From the NCBI GenBank assembly GCA_016290335.1, contig JAEETM010000063.1:1-19178 (forward strand): DNA of 19,178 nt. Direction: 5' to 3'. Position numbers and translations under genes: made by a program. Under the pieces are notes generated by a model. The model was given only the letters and a program-made list of their open reading frames with translations. It searched no databases and was not told where the DNA came from. Shown here piece by piece: positions 1 through 7,535 of this stretch (position 1 is the stretch's first letter; each line of letters starts with the position of its first letter). Source of the DNA: Treponema sp. (GTDB lineage: Bacteria > Spirochaetota > Spirochaetia > Treponematales > Treponemataceae).

Positions 1-640
1 ATACTCAAACCAGCGTTCAAAACCAACAGAGTTTTTAACGTGGATTTCGTTGCCTTTTTCATCGTATTCATACCATTCTTCGCTGCCGTCAGAAGTCTTT
101 TTATAGGTCATTTTGCCGTTTGAATCGTATTTATACCATTCTTCGTAATTATCAGAATCTTTAAAATGGATTTTGTTACCCATATCATCAAAATCGTACC
201 ATTCCTGCATACCATAAGAATCGTGGTAATGTTCGTTGCCGTTATCGTCATATTCGTACCACTGTTCAAAACCATCAGAAGATTTAATATGGTAACCGCC
301 GTCTGCATCATAAGTAGTTTTGATTAAAGAACCGTTTGAATCTTTATATTCAATTACATTGCGTTTATTGTCGTATTTTCGCCATTCCTGGTAGCCATCT
401 GAATCTCTAAAATGGATTTCGTTACCTTTTGCATCGTATTCATACCATTTTTCAAAATTGTTAGAATCTTTTGAATGGATTTTGTTGCGCTTGCTGTCAT
501 AATCGTACCATTCTTCGCGGCCAGTGGAATCTTTAAGGTGAACTAAATTGCCTTTTTCATCATATTTATACCATTCTTCCCGACCATTAGATTTTTTTGT
601 GTGGATTAAGCGGCCATCATCATCATAATCATACCATTCT
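1..640 (-). repeat. 63-nt in-frame tandem repeats
   Basis: About eleven consecutive 60-63 nt units lie inside the minus-strand repeat gene. Each encodes a variant of W-Y-x-Y-D-x-x-G-N-x-I-H-x-K-D-S. The units have diverged at the nucleotide level but keep length and frame, which points to old internal duplication under protein-level selection rather than recent slippage. Confidence 0.8.
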
Positions 641-819
641 TCTTTGCCGTGCGGAGTTTTGTAGTAGGTTTTATTTTCAGACATATCATATTCAGTAATA
701 TTTACGCTAACCCATCTGAAAACATTTGGAGAAATTTCCTTATAAACTTGGTCTTTAGTCTGTGCAAAAAGGAAAGAGCTTGAAATGATAAGAGGAAAAA
801 CTAAAAAAAATCTTTTCAT
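1..819 (-). CDS. Secreted EWYxYD tandem-repeat protein (3' end beyond window)
   Basis: The 273 visible residues start with a signal peptide (MKRFFLVFPL, hydrophobic core, then LFAQ, probably cleaved after FA). A spacer follows to about residue 57, then at least 11 units of about 21 residues (63 nt). The unit consensus is roughly G-x-E-E-W-Y-x-Y-D-x-x-G-N-x-I-H-x-K-D-S-x. The sixth visible unit is degenerate (IKTTYDADG) and the last is cut by the window edge at FEY. The Y-x-Y-D-x-x-G-N core resembles RHS/YD-type repeats, which form beta-rich surfaces, but the regular EW pair is different, so the family is uncertain. The start at 819 is supported by an AAGGGG ribosome binding site just upstream and by the signal peptide. 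The gene diverges from the GH51 gene. It is probably periplasmic or surface exposed; its function is unknown. The reading frame stays open to base 1. Confidence 0.8.
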   Translation of the reverse strand, partial: MKRFFLVFPLIISSSFLFAQTKDQVYKEISPNVFRWVSVNITEYDMSENKTYYKTPHGKEEWYDYDDDGRLIHTKKSNGREEWYKYDEKGNLVHLKDSTGREEWYDYDSKRNKIHSKDSNNFEKWYEYDAKGNEIHFRDSDGYQEWRKYDNKRNVIEYKDSNGSLIKTTYDADGGYHIKSSDGFEQWYEYDDNGNEHYHDSYGMQEWYDFDDMGNKIHFKDSDNYEEWYKYDSNGKMTYKKTSDGSEEWYEYDEKGNEIHVKNSVGFERWFEY

Positions 820-896
820 AAAAACCCCTTTGAGAAAAATAAATGTTAAACGATTGAAAGTAATAGACTTTTACATTATGAATTTTGAAGAATATT

Positions 897-924
897 ATTA
901 TACAATATATACATTCTAAACTAA
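897..924 (-). promoter_or_regulatory. Putative promoter of the repeat-protein gene
   Basis: Read on the minus strand there is a consensus -10 TATAAT (897-902) and a weak -35 TTAGTT (919-924) with a 16-nt spacer, giving a leader of about 70 nt before the ATG at 819. The -10 is perfect but the -35 is poor and the region is very AT-rich, so this is tentative. Confidence 0.4.
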
Positions 925-957
925 AAAAACATATTTGTACATATATCTTTTATATCT

Positions 958-986
958 TTGTGAAATTTTAAGACATGTGTTAAAAT
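958..986 (+). promoter_or_regulatory. Promoter of the GH51 gene, apparently leaderless
   Basis: A -35 TTGTGA (958-963), a 17-nt spacer and a -10 TAAAAT (981-986) preceded by TG at the extended -10 position. The start codon begins at 993, six bases after the -10, so transcription would begin at or next to the ATG. No good ribosome binding site fits between them, which agrees with a leaderless message. Confidence 0.5.
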
Positions 987-992
987 GAGAGA

Positions 993-2594
993 ATGAAAGC
1001 AAGAATCACAATTCATCCAAAGTTTAAAATCGGAGACATTTCTGAGCGGTTGTATTCCGCATTTCTGGAGCCAATCGGTACAATGGTAAACGGTTTTATG
1101 TACAATCCTAAGCACCCAACGGCAGACGAGCAGGGGTTCAGGCAGGATGTCATAAAAAAACTTTCGCAGACGGGACTTGCTGCTGTAAGAATGCCGGGTG
1201 GTAATTTTGTTTCGGCCTGGCAATGGAAGGATTCAATTGGTCCGCGGGAAAACCGTAAAGTTCACCTTGATCCGGCGTGGTACCAGTATATTCCGAATGA
1301 TGTTGGCCACGATGAGTATTTGCAGTGGGCCGAAAAGGTGGGAACTTCGCCAATTTATACTGTTAATTTGGGGACAGGAACTCTCCAGGATGCAATGGAT
1401 TGTGTAGAATATACAAATCACGAAGGCGGCACTTATTGGTCAGATTTACGCCGCCAGAATGGTCACGCCGCACCTTATGGTGTAAAAACCTGGTGCCTTG
1501 GTAACGAAATGGACGGTCACTGGCAGCTTGGTTCCTGGGAAAAAGACCCTGTTGGTTACGGCAACCTCTGCCACGAAGCTTCTAAAGCCATGAAGTGGAT
1601 AGATGCTTCCATAGAAACCGTTGCCTGCGCTTCTTCTGCCTCTTTTATGGACCATTACCCTGAATGGGAAGCAAAAGTTATGGACCAGTGCTACGACACC
1701 GTAGATTACCTTGCACTTCATCATTACCACATAGCAAAACCGGGTGACATTCTTTCTCTGCTCGGCGGCTCACTCTATTACGAAGACTTTATTAATACCG
1801 AAACCGCTATGTTAGACTACATTCAGGCCAAGCACCGCTCTCCACGAAAAGTAAACATTTCTTTTGACGAGTACGGAGCTTTTGAACGCCCTTTTAGTCC
1901 ACTGAATCCGGGTTATGGCCCTTACAATATGGCTCGTTCTCACTACAAGTTTGACCCGGAGCGCAAATATATTCTTCATGACCCTAACAATATGCCGGAG
2001 CGCGATTTCCCGGGTGGAGATATGATAAAGCTTCTTGGTATGGCTTCCATTCAACTGGCAATGCTGCGTCACGCAGACCGTGTAAAAATCAGCTGCATGA
2101 CAGGCGGTTTGGGTGCCTTGTGCTCTTCTAACCGGGATACAGTCTGGAACAGTGCTTCTCATTATGCGTTTATGCAGATGATTAAATATGCCCGTGGAAC
2201 TTCAATGCAGGTTACCGTTGATTCCGAAACCTATGATATGCCTGGTTATGCAATTGATGACACCTCCCAGTATACCGGCAAAAATAACGTAAACTACATA
2301 GACTCTGCCTGCGCCTGGGATAAAGCTAACAATCGCCTTACAGTTTTTGTAATCAACCGAAACCTCACAGAAACTTATCCGCTGGAAATAGATTTGCGGG
2401 GCTTTAACGAAGAAGGCTACACACAAGCTACCCTTTACCAAATGTACAGTGATGATTTTGAAGCTAAAAGTTTTTTTGACAAAGAGTGGACAGAACCGAC
2501 CCGCTCAACTGTTACAATAGATAAGGGAATTGCTTTTAATAATATACACCCACTTAGCTGGAATGTATTTGTTTTCGAAAGAAAAAAAAGCTGA
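993..2594 (+). CDS. GH51 alpha-L-arabinofuranosidase
   Basis: This 533-residue protein releases terminal alpha-L-arabinofuranosyl units from arabinan or arabinoxylan oligosaccharides. Features of family GH51 are visible: the acid/base Glu in WCLGNEMDG (E172), the nucleophile Glu in ISFDEYGA (E293), VRMPGGNF near residues 65-72, and the long TIM barrel followed by a C-terminal beta domain ending SWNVFVFERK. Length is normal for the family. There is no signal peptide, so it should act in the cytoplasm on imported oligosaccharides. The start at 993 matches the conserved N-terminus (ITIHPKFKIGDISERLYSAFLEP); it has only a weak GAGA upstream and sits directly after a promoter. nudC follows 63 bp downstream, with the gap filled by a palindromic element. 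Exact substrate cannot be read from sequence. Confidence 0.93.
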   Translation: MKARITIHPKFKIGDISERLYSAFLEPIGTMVNGFMYNPKHPTADEQGFRQDVIKKLSQTGLAAVRMPGGNFVSAWQWKDSIGPRENRKVHLDPAWYQYIPNDVGHDEYLQWAEKVGTSPIYTVNLGTGTLQDAMDCVEYTNHEGGTYWSDLRRQNGHAAPYGVKTWCLGNEMDGHWQLGSWEKDPVGYGNLCHEASKAMKWIDASIETVACASSASFMDHYPEWEAKVMDQCYDTVDYLALHHYHIAKPGDILSLLGGSLYYEDFINTETAMLDYIQAKHRSPRKVNISFDEYGAFERPFSPLNPGYGPYNMARSHYKFDPERKYILHDPNNMPERDFPGGDMIKLLGMASIQLAMLRHADRVKISCMTGGLGALCSSNRDTVWNSASHYAFMQMIKYARGTSMQVTVDSETYDMPGYAIDDTSQYTGKNNVNYIDSACAWDKANNRLTVFVINRNLTETYPLEIDLRGFNEEGYTQATLYQMYSDDFEAKSFFDKEWTEPTRSTVTIDKGIAFNNIHPLSWNVFVFERKKS

Positions 2595-2596
2595 CA

Positions 2597-2666
2597 AAAT
2601 GTCATTATCGGGCTTGACCCGATAATCTTTGTAAAGATTGCCGTATCAAGTACGGCAATGACATTT
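2597..2666. repeat. Compound palindromic repeat between GH51 and nudC
   Basis: Outer inverted arms of 10 bp (AAATGTCATT at 2597-2606, AATGACATTT at 2657-2666) enclose three hairpins: ATTATCGGG/CCCGATAAT around 2604-2626, ATCTTT/AAAGAT around 2625-2638, and ATTGCCGTA/TACGGCAAT around 2637-2659. It is a double version of the repeat seen elsewhere in this window. It fills the whole intergenic gap and its right arm contains the apparent nudC ATG. It could act as a transcript-stabilising or attenuating structure. Confidence 0.8.
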
Positions 2667-3455
2667 GAACTTATAAATGACAGTTTTCATTTAAGAAGAG
2701 GTATAAAAAAATTGAACAGCTACGTATTTTACGAAAAAGACATCATTTTAAAAAAAGACGGTACCTTACCAGCAATTGCCGACCTTGAAAAAATCAAAAG
2801 CCTAAACTCCGTAGACGAATATTTTGAAGAAAAACAGAACGAAATTAAAGTTCTGGGGCTTACTTCAAAAGATAATCTCCCCCAAGCTTATAAAGCTATT
2901 CCTCTGCGTGATTATATAGCAACCCACTCCGAAGAAGAAGGTTTTAAGGCTTTCCGTGCAAAAGCTTTGTGGAGCTGGCGAAAAACTACTAAGTTTTGCG
3001 GGGCTTGCGGTGCAGAACTTAAAGAACATCCGGTGCTCACTGCCAGAGAATGTCCAGAATGCAAGAGAATAGCCTTTCCGCGCATAGAACCTTGTGTAAT
3101 TGTTCTTGTAACAAAGGGTGAAGAAATCCTGCTGGCTGCCCATACTTACCGCAACCAGGATGTATATACCTGTCTTGCAGGTTTTATAGAAGCAGGAGAA
3201 TCTGCAGAACAGGCTGTTAAGCGCGAAATATTTGAAGAAACCGGCTTAAAGGTTAAAAACATAGTTTACCGCGGAAGTCAAAGCTGGCCTTTCCCAGATC
3301 AGTTGATGCTGGCCTATACCGCAGAATACGAAAGCGGAGACCTTAAGCTGCAGAAAGAAGAAATTGCAGATGCCCGCTGGTTCGACCCTAAAAACTGTCC
3401 TGCAACGCCAAAACCGGGTTCAATAGCGTATAAGCTTATTCACAGAATGTACTAA
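2658..3455 (+). CDS. nudC: NADH pyrophosphatase / NAD-cap hydrolase, NudC type
   Basis: A Nudix hydrolase that cleaves NADH/NAD to nicotinamide mononucleotide and AMP; in characterised relatives it also removes NAD caps from RNA. Visible features: zinc ribbon cysteines C114, C117, C132 and C135; the Nudix box from G175 (GFIEAGES, then REIFEETGL to about 197); and a SQSWPFP motif at 207-213, close to the SQPWPFP signature of NudC that separates it from other Nudix proteins. Length (265 residues) is usual. The ATG at 2658 lies in the arm of the palindromic repeat and has no ribosome binding site. An in-frame TTG at 2712 is preceded by GAAGAGG and may be the real start, which would give a 247-residue protein. 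The function call is strong; the start is not. Confidence 0.9.
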   Translation: MTFELINDSFHLRRGIKKLNSYVFYEKDIILKKDGTLPAIADLEKIKSLNSVDEYFEEKQNEIKVLGLTSKDNLPQAYKAIPLRDYIATHSEEEGFKAFRAKALWSWRKTTKFCGACGAELKEHPVLTARECPECKRIAFPRIEPCVIVLVTKGEEILLAAHTYRNQDVYTCLAGFIEAGESAEQAVKREIFEETGLKVKNIVYRGSQSWPFPDQLMLAYTAEYESGDLKLQKEEIADARWFDPKNCPATPKPGSIAYKLIHRMY

Positions 3456-3503
3456 AGACGTATTAAAATGTATTAGAAAGGAGAAACTTTTTATAAACCA
3501 AAA

Positions 3504-5471
3504 ATGAAGAAATTACGGATTTTTTTGCTGAGTATTTTACTCTTTTCATGCTTCCCGCTTTGGGCACAGATAGAGCTTCCTGATATGCCGCTTTCTGAAT
3601 ACCTTCAGGAAAAAATGCTTCGTCTGGACGGTAAATGGGAGCTTTATCTTGAAAAAACTCCCGAACAGGTTTTCCAGCTTGCAGATAAAAACATTCCTTC
3701 AGATTATATGACGGTAGTTCCAGGTGTATGGAATGCAGAAGTTGAAGATTACGGCGGAGACAGTCCTAATACCTTTGGCTGCTACAGATTAGTTCTTACG
3801 GACCTTGAACCGGGCACAAAATATGCATTGCTTACACAGGAAGCACCTGGAACCTCTTGTGCCGTATACATAAACAGAACACTTATTGCCCAAACCGGTG
3901 ACCCATTTTTAATGCTTCAGCCCGATTTTGATGAAAAGCCAAATGCCTATAATCCATCTCATTCCAAAAGCAGCCCGCTTTTTTGCGAGTTTTCTACCGA
4001 CAAGGATGGAAAAATAGAAATCGTAATTTTAGTTTCCAACTACTACTACCGAAAAGGCGGAGTTTGGGAATCTGTATTTTTTGGAACACCTGAAAGAATA
4101 ACACGCTTAAACACAGTATTGTTATTATTTAATTCAATTGTAATGGGCTGTTTGTTTTTTATGGGACTTTTAACCCTTATTCAGTTCTTTATAAATAAAA
4201 AACGAATGGAATACTTTTACCTTGGAATTGCGGCTATAATTTTTGCTTTACGAATTGGTACTTCAGATTATTGTGCCTTATCAATTCTTTTCCCAAACTT
4301 AATTGCAGAGGTAAAAATCAAAATAGAATATCTTGCAATATGGCTTGCTCCGGTTGCAATTATCCAGATGATTTTCAGGATTTATCCTTCTAAAAACCGC
4401 TACATTTTTGTTAAATGGTTTAAGGAAAGACAATTCCGCCACTTCATCATCATCTGCGACCTAATTATGGGTCTTCTTTCTCTTGTTTTACCGGCTTACT
4501 ATTCAAACAAGCTTGTTCCTTACCTTCAGGCTGGTTTAATTGTAATTTCAATCTATGTTGTAACATTTATCATCATCAACCTTATTAAACGCAAAAAATA
4601 TTCGTTATACAATTTCTTAAGCTATTTTGTGCTCTGTATGGGTGGCATAATGGATATTATTTATACTCAGCAAAAGGATTTAATGCCACTTTCTTTTTTC
4701 CCTTTCTTCCTTGTAGCTTTTGTAAGTATTCAGCTGCTTATGCTGGCCGCAATTCAGAATGATATTTACAAAGAAACAATAAAAACCTCCAACGAATTGC
4801 AGCGCCTTAACGAAGCCTACCTGCGCTTTGTTCCGCAAGAGTTTCTTAATCTTTTGAACAAGGAATCTGTTATTAAAACTAAGCTTGGCGACTATTCGAA
4901 TATAGAAATGGCAATTATGTTCTCTAAGGTTCATATTGAATGTGATGATGATGAAGATTCGCTGGATGAACACTTTTTGGTTTTCAACGAATACCTTAAG
5001 CAGATTTCCACCATCATCAAAAACCATAACGGTTTTGTAAGCAAGTTTCTTAGCGGCGGATTTATGGCACTTTTCCCGCTTTCCGAGCTGGATGCAGTTG
5101 TTACGGCACTTGAAATTGAAGCCTGCACAAAGCGCTTAAGTGGTACCGAAGTGTTTAAAAATCACAGCGTAACAGCTTATACCGGCATTCATTACGGAAA
5201 AATGATTATTGGTACAATTGGTGAAGAAAATCGCCTTGATGACACTGTAATTTCGGACACAGTAAACACTTCTGCCCGAATTGAATCTGTATGTGAAAAA
5301 TTGAACAAAAATATAATTGTTTCACAATCTTTAGAAAAGCTGATTTTGGGCTCAAAGGAAAGCCTGGAAGAACAATCCATTCACATTCAGCTTAACGAAC
5401 TGGAAGCTATATACGTTAAGGGTAAGGAAAAACCTTTGCAGCTTTTCGAAGTAAAGGAGCAGTCATTATGA
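3504..5471 (+). CDS. Membrane class III nucleotide cyclase homologue lacking metal ligands (C2-like half)
   Basis: 655 residues. A signal peptide (1-21, ending LWAQ) is followed by an extracytoplasmic jelly-roll-like domain of about 40-198 (LDGKWELY, VPGVWN, YRLVLTDLEPGTKYAL, VSNYYYRKGGVW), about seven membrane segments (about 203-417, 7TMR-DISM style), a linker with RFVPQEFLNLL, and a class III cyclase domain (about 465-612). In the cyclase domain the first metal Asp is K475 (FSKV) and the second is G518 (SGG instead of GDG). The substrate Lys (K514), the class IIIb substrate Thr (T581), the transition-state Asn (N588) and Arg (R592, in VNTSAR) remain. Alone it should be inactive. Its stop overlaps the ATG of the next, complementary cyclase. 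The AGGAG upstream lies 20 nt from the ATG, unusually far. It could alternatively be an inactive regulatory partner. Confidence 0.88.
   Translation: MKKLRIFLLSILLFSCFPLWAQIELPDMPLSEYLQEKMLRLDGKWELYLEKTPEQVFQLADKNIPSDYMTVVPGVWNAEVEDYGGDSPNTFGCYRLVLTDLEPGTKYALLTQEAPGTSCAVYINRTLIAQTGDPFLMLQPDFDEKPNAYNPSHSKSSPLFCEFSTDKDGKIEIVILVSNYYYRKGGVWESVFFGTPERITRLNTVLLLFNSIVMGCLFFMGLLTLIQFFINKKRMEYFYLGIAAIIFALRIGTSDYCALSILFPNLIAEVKIKIEYLAIWLAPVAIIQMIFRIYPSKNRYIFVKWFKERQFRHFIIICDLIMGLLSLVLPAYYSNKLVPYLQAGLIVISIYVVTFIIINLIKRKKYSLYNFLSYFVLCMGGIMDIIYTQQKDLMPLSFFPFFLVAFVSIQLLMLAAIQNDIYKETIKTSNELQRLNEAYLRFVPQEFLNLLNKESVIKTKLGDYSNIEMAIMFSKVHIECDDDEDSLDEHFLVFNEYLKQISTIIKNHNGFVSKFLSGGFMALFPLSELDAVVTALEIEACTKRLSGTEVFKNHSVTAYTGIHYGKMIIGTIGEENRLDDTVISDTVNTSARIESVCEKLNKNIIVSQSLEKLILGSKESLEEQSIHIQLNELEAIYVKGKEKPLQLFEVKEQSL
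5454..5459 (+). promoter_or_regulatory. AAGGAG ribosome binding site of the second cyclase
   Basis: AAGGAG lies inside the end of the first cyclase gene, 8 nt before the ATG at 5468. Together with the ATGA stop/start overlap it indicates translational coupling, suited to making two subunits in a fixed ratio. Confidence 0.8.
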
Positions 5472-7396
5472 AAAAAATATTTTTAGCTGCCTTATTATCT
5501 GCATGTTTCAGCTGTATAAATGTATTTGCACTGGACTATGAAAACCCGGAAGATGTTCCAACCTTTGAGGTTGAAGATCCTGCAATTCTGGAAAACTCTT
5601 TTGTACAGGTACGCACCTATGCCGATTTTTTCTGGGGAAAGTTTGTGCTTCCTTATGATAAAACTACAAAGCCGGATGCCAGAGTATACATTCCTTCAAA
5701 CTGGAATAAATATCCTCTTTCGGAAGAAGCAAACAACGTAACAAAAACGGGTTTAGGCTCTGGAACTTACCGCTTAAAAATCACAAATCTTTACCCGAAT
5801 ACAAGATATACTTTCCCAATCTATAAGCTTGCTTACACTGCATTTAAAATCTACGCAGGACCAAGCATGATTTATGAATCTGGAACACCTTCTGTAGACT
5901 GGACAAAAACTGAATCAGACCAGATGTTTGAAGCAGCAACCTTTACTTCCGATAAAAATGGCGAAATTGTACTTACCTTCTGTATTTCCAACAGCTATTA
6001 CCGTAAAGGCGGATTGCGCGGAGCAATTACTCTGTATGAAGAAAACTCCTATGAAGCCCAGCACATAAAAGATATTTGTACTTACAGTATTTTTTCCGGT
6101 ATTTTAATCATAATTGCAATTTACTGTTTCCTTACATTTTTGCTTAAAAAAGAAAAATCCTCTCTTTATCTTGCATTCCTTGTACTTTCAATAATGACTA
6201 GAATTGATTTTTCAACCTTCCCTTTGATTAAATATCTTTTCCCGGGCATTCCGCTTGCAATAATGTTTAAGATTGAGTTTATTGCGGTATTCCTTATTCC
6301 AACTTTTACAACTCTTTATATTGATTCTCTGAATAAAACTGTTTTTAAGTGGATACCTGCAAAAATTATTGCGGCTCCTGGTTTAGTTTTGTTAGTTCTT
6401 GATTTTGCCTGCCCAATCGGTATTTCTAACAGACTTGTTCCGGTTATGCAGATTTATATGTTTATTGTTATTTTCTGGGATGCCCTTATGTTCATCATCA
6501 GCTTTATTAAAAAGCGTACTTTTGAAATTGGTATTTCCCTTGTTTCTCTAGCAATTGTTGCTCTTGGTGCTACAAGCGATATTTTCTTTAGAGAAAATAT
6601 TCCTTTATTAAAAGGTTGGGATTTTTTAACTCCGTCCTTAGTTATTTTTGCTTTGTGTCATATTGTTTTGCTTGCTTATATTCAGAACCGCAATTACGAA
6701 AAGGTAATCGAGCTGAATAATAACCTTATAGAAACGAACAAGGCTTACTATCGTTTTGTACCGCAGGAGTTCCTTGAGCTTTTGAGTAAAAAAGATATTA
6801 CAGAAGTTACCCTTGGTGAATATAAGGTTTCTAAGGCGGCTATTCTTTCTGCAGATATCCGTAATTTTACTTCTACTTCCGAAAAGCTTACACCAAAGCA
6901 GGTTTTCGATATGCTCAATACGTATTTGAGCCGTGTTGCTCCTCTTATCCGCAAATACAACGGAATTATAGAAAAGTTCCTGGGCGATGGATTGATTGCT
7001 ATTTTCCCGGATAGTGCAGAGGCGGCGTTGAATTGTGCAATAGAGATGCAGGAGCAGATGATTGAGCTGCAGAAGGATCTGGCAGAAAAGGGTATTCCTC
7101 CAATTAAGATTGGAATTGGTGTTCATTACGGAAACATTATTATTGGAACCGGCGGAAATGATGAACGCATGACAGAGATTTCTCTTTCTGATGATATTGA
7201 TATTGCAGTTAAAACCGAAGCACAGACAAAGGTTTATCATCATCCTATTCTGGCAACCTACCAGGCTGTTAAATGGGCTGCAAACGAGGCCCGCTCTATT
7301 GGCGGAAAGTTTGCCTTCTGCGGACAAAAGATTGCTGTTGGTGAAAACAATGTTCTGTACTCAATCTACAATGCCCAGATAGGAAATGTGTTGTAG
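5468..7396 (+). CDS. Membrane class III nucleotide cyclase homologue with metal site but no substrate/transition-state residues (C1-like half)
   Basis: 642 residues with the same plan as its upstream neighbour: signal peptide (1-21), extracytoplasmic jelly-roll-like domain (about 40-190, with GTYRLKITNLYPNTRY and ISNSYYRKGGLRG), about seven membrane segments (about 203-405), linker RFVPQEFLELLSKKDI, and a class III cyclase domain (about 450-600). Both metal Asp are intact: D463 in SADIRNFTS and D507 in FLGDG; the Lys (K503) is also there. Where an active class IIIb cyclase has T...VNxxxR, this protein has I571, D578 and K582 (IDIAVK). It therefore lacks the substrate-specifying Thr and the transition-state Asn and Arg that the upstream protein keeps. 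A heterodimer would form one full active site. Product (cAMP or other) is inferred as cAMP from the Thr in the partner. Confidence 0.88.
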   Translation: MKKIFLAALLSACFSCINVFALDYENPEDVPTFEVEDPAILENSFVQVRTYADFFWGKFVLPYDKTTKPDARVYIPSNWNKYPLSEEANNVTKTGLGSGTYRLKITNLYPNTRYTFPIYKLAYTAFKIYAGPSMIYESGTPSVDWTKTESDQMFEAATFTSDKNGEIVLTFCISNSYYRKGGLRGAITLYEENSYEAQHIKDICTYSIFSGILIIIAIYCFLTFLLKKEKSSLYLAFLVLSIMTRIDFSTFPLIKYLFPGIPLAIMFKIEFIAVFLIPTFTTLYIDSLNKTVFKWIPAKIIAAPGLVLLVLDFACPIGISNRLVPVMQIYMFIVIFWDALMFIISFIKKRTFEIGISLVSLAIVALGATSDIFFRENIPLLKGWDFLTPSLVIFALCHIVLLAYIQNRNYEKVIELNNNLIETNKAYYRFVPQEFLELLSKKDITEVTLGEYKVSKAAILSADIRNFTSTSEKLTPKQVFDMLNTYLSRVAPLIRKYNGIIEKFLGDGLIAIFPDSAEAALNCAIEMQEQMIELQKDLAEKGIPPIKIGIGVHYGNIIIGTGGNDERMTEISLSDDIDIAVKTEAQTKVYHHPILATYQAVKWAANEARSIGGKFAFCGQKIAVGENNVLYSIYNAQIGNVL

Positions 7397-7403
7397 TATT
7401 TAA

Positions 7404-7453
7404 TGTCATTGCCTAACCACAAAAATGTCATTGCCGCACTTGATGCGGCAATC
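7404..7453. repeat. Palindromic repeat after the cyclase operon, one full copy and one half copy
   Basis: A half unit (TGTCATTGCC at 7404-7413) is followed by a full variant unit at 7426-7453: TGTCATT, then ATTGCCGC/GCGGCAAT (7430-7437 and 7445-7452) around a 7-nt loop. CTTTTCTT follows the hairpin, so it may also terminate the cyclase transcript, though the T run is imperfect. Confidence 0.7.
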
Positions 7454-7482
7454 TTTTCTTAAACTATTCTGAAAACATTTAT

Positions 7483-7511
7483 TTGCACTAAAGTTGTTTT
7501 TTTTCTATAAT
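7483..7511 (+). promoter_or_regulatory. Sigma-70-type promoter of the amidohydrolase-azlCD operon
   Basis: TTGCAC (7483-7488), exactly 17 nt, then a consensus TATAAT (7506-7511). The leader is about 18 nt and carries AAGGA (7524-7528) 7 nt before the ATG at 7536. Among the best-formed promoters in the window. Confidence 0.75.
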
Positions 7512-7535
7512 TAGGAATCTTTTAAGGAAAAAACA

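Noticed and set aside
2597..2666. CRISPR-like or attachment-site reading of the compound palindrome
   Set aside because: No regularly spaced repeats with unique spacers, no cas genes and no integrase nearby; it matches the dispersed repeat family instead.
6638..7327. 229-residue minus-strand open frame opposite the second cyclase
   Set aside because: Antisense to a clear cyclase domain, with low-complexity Asn/Ile/Leu composition and no start signal; a shadow frame.
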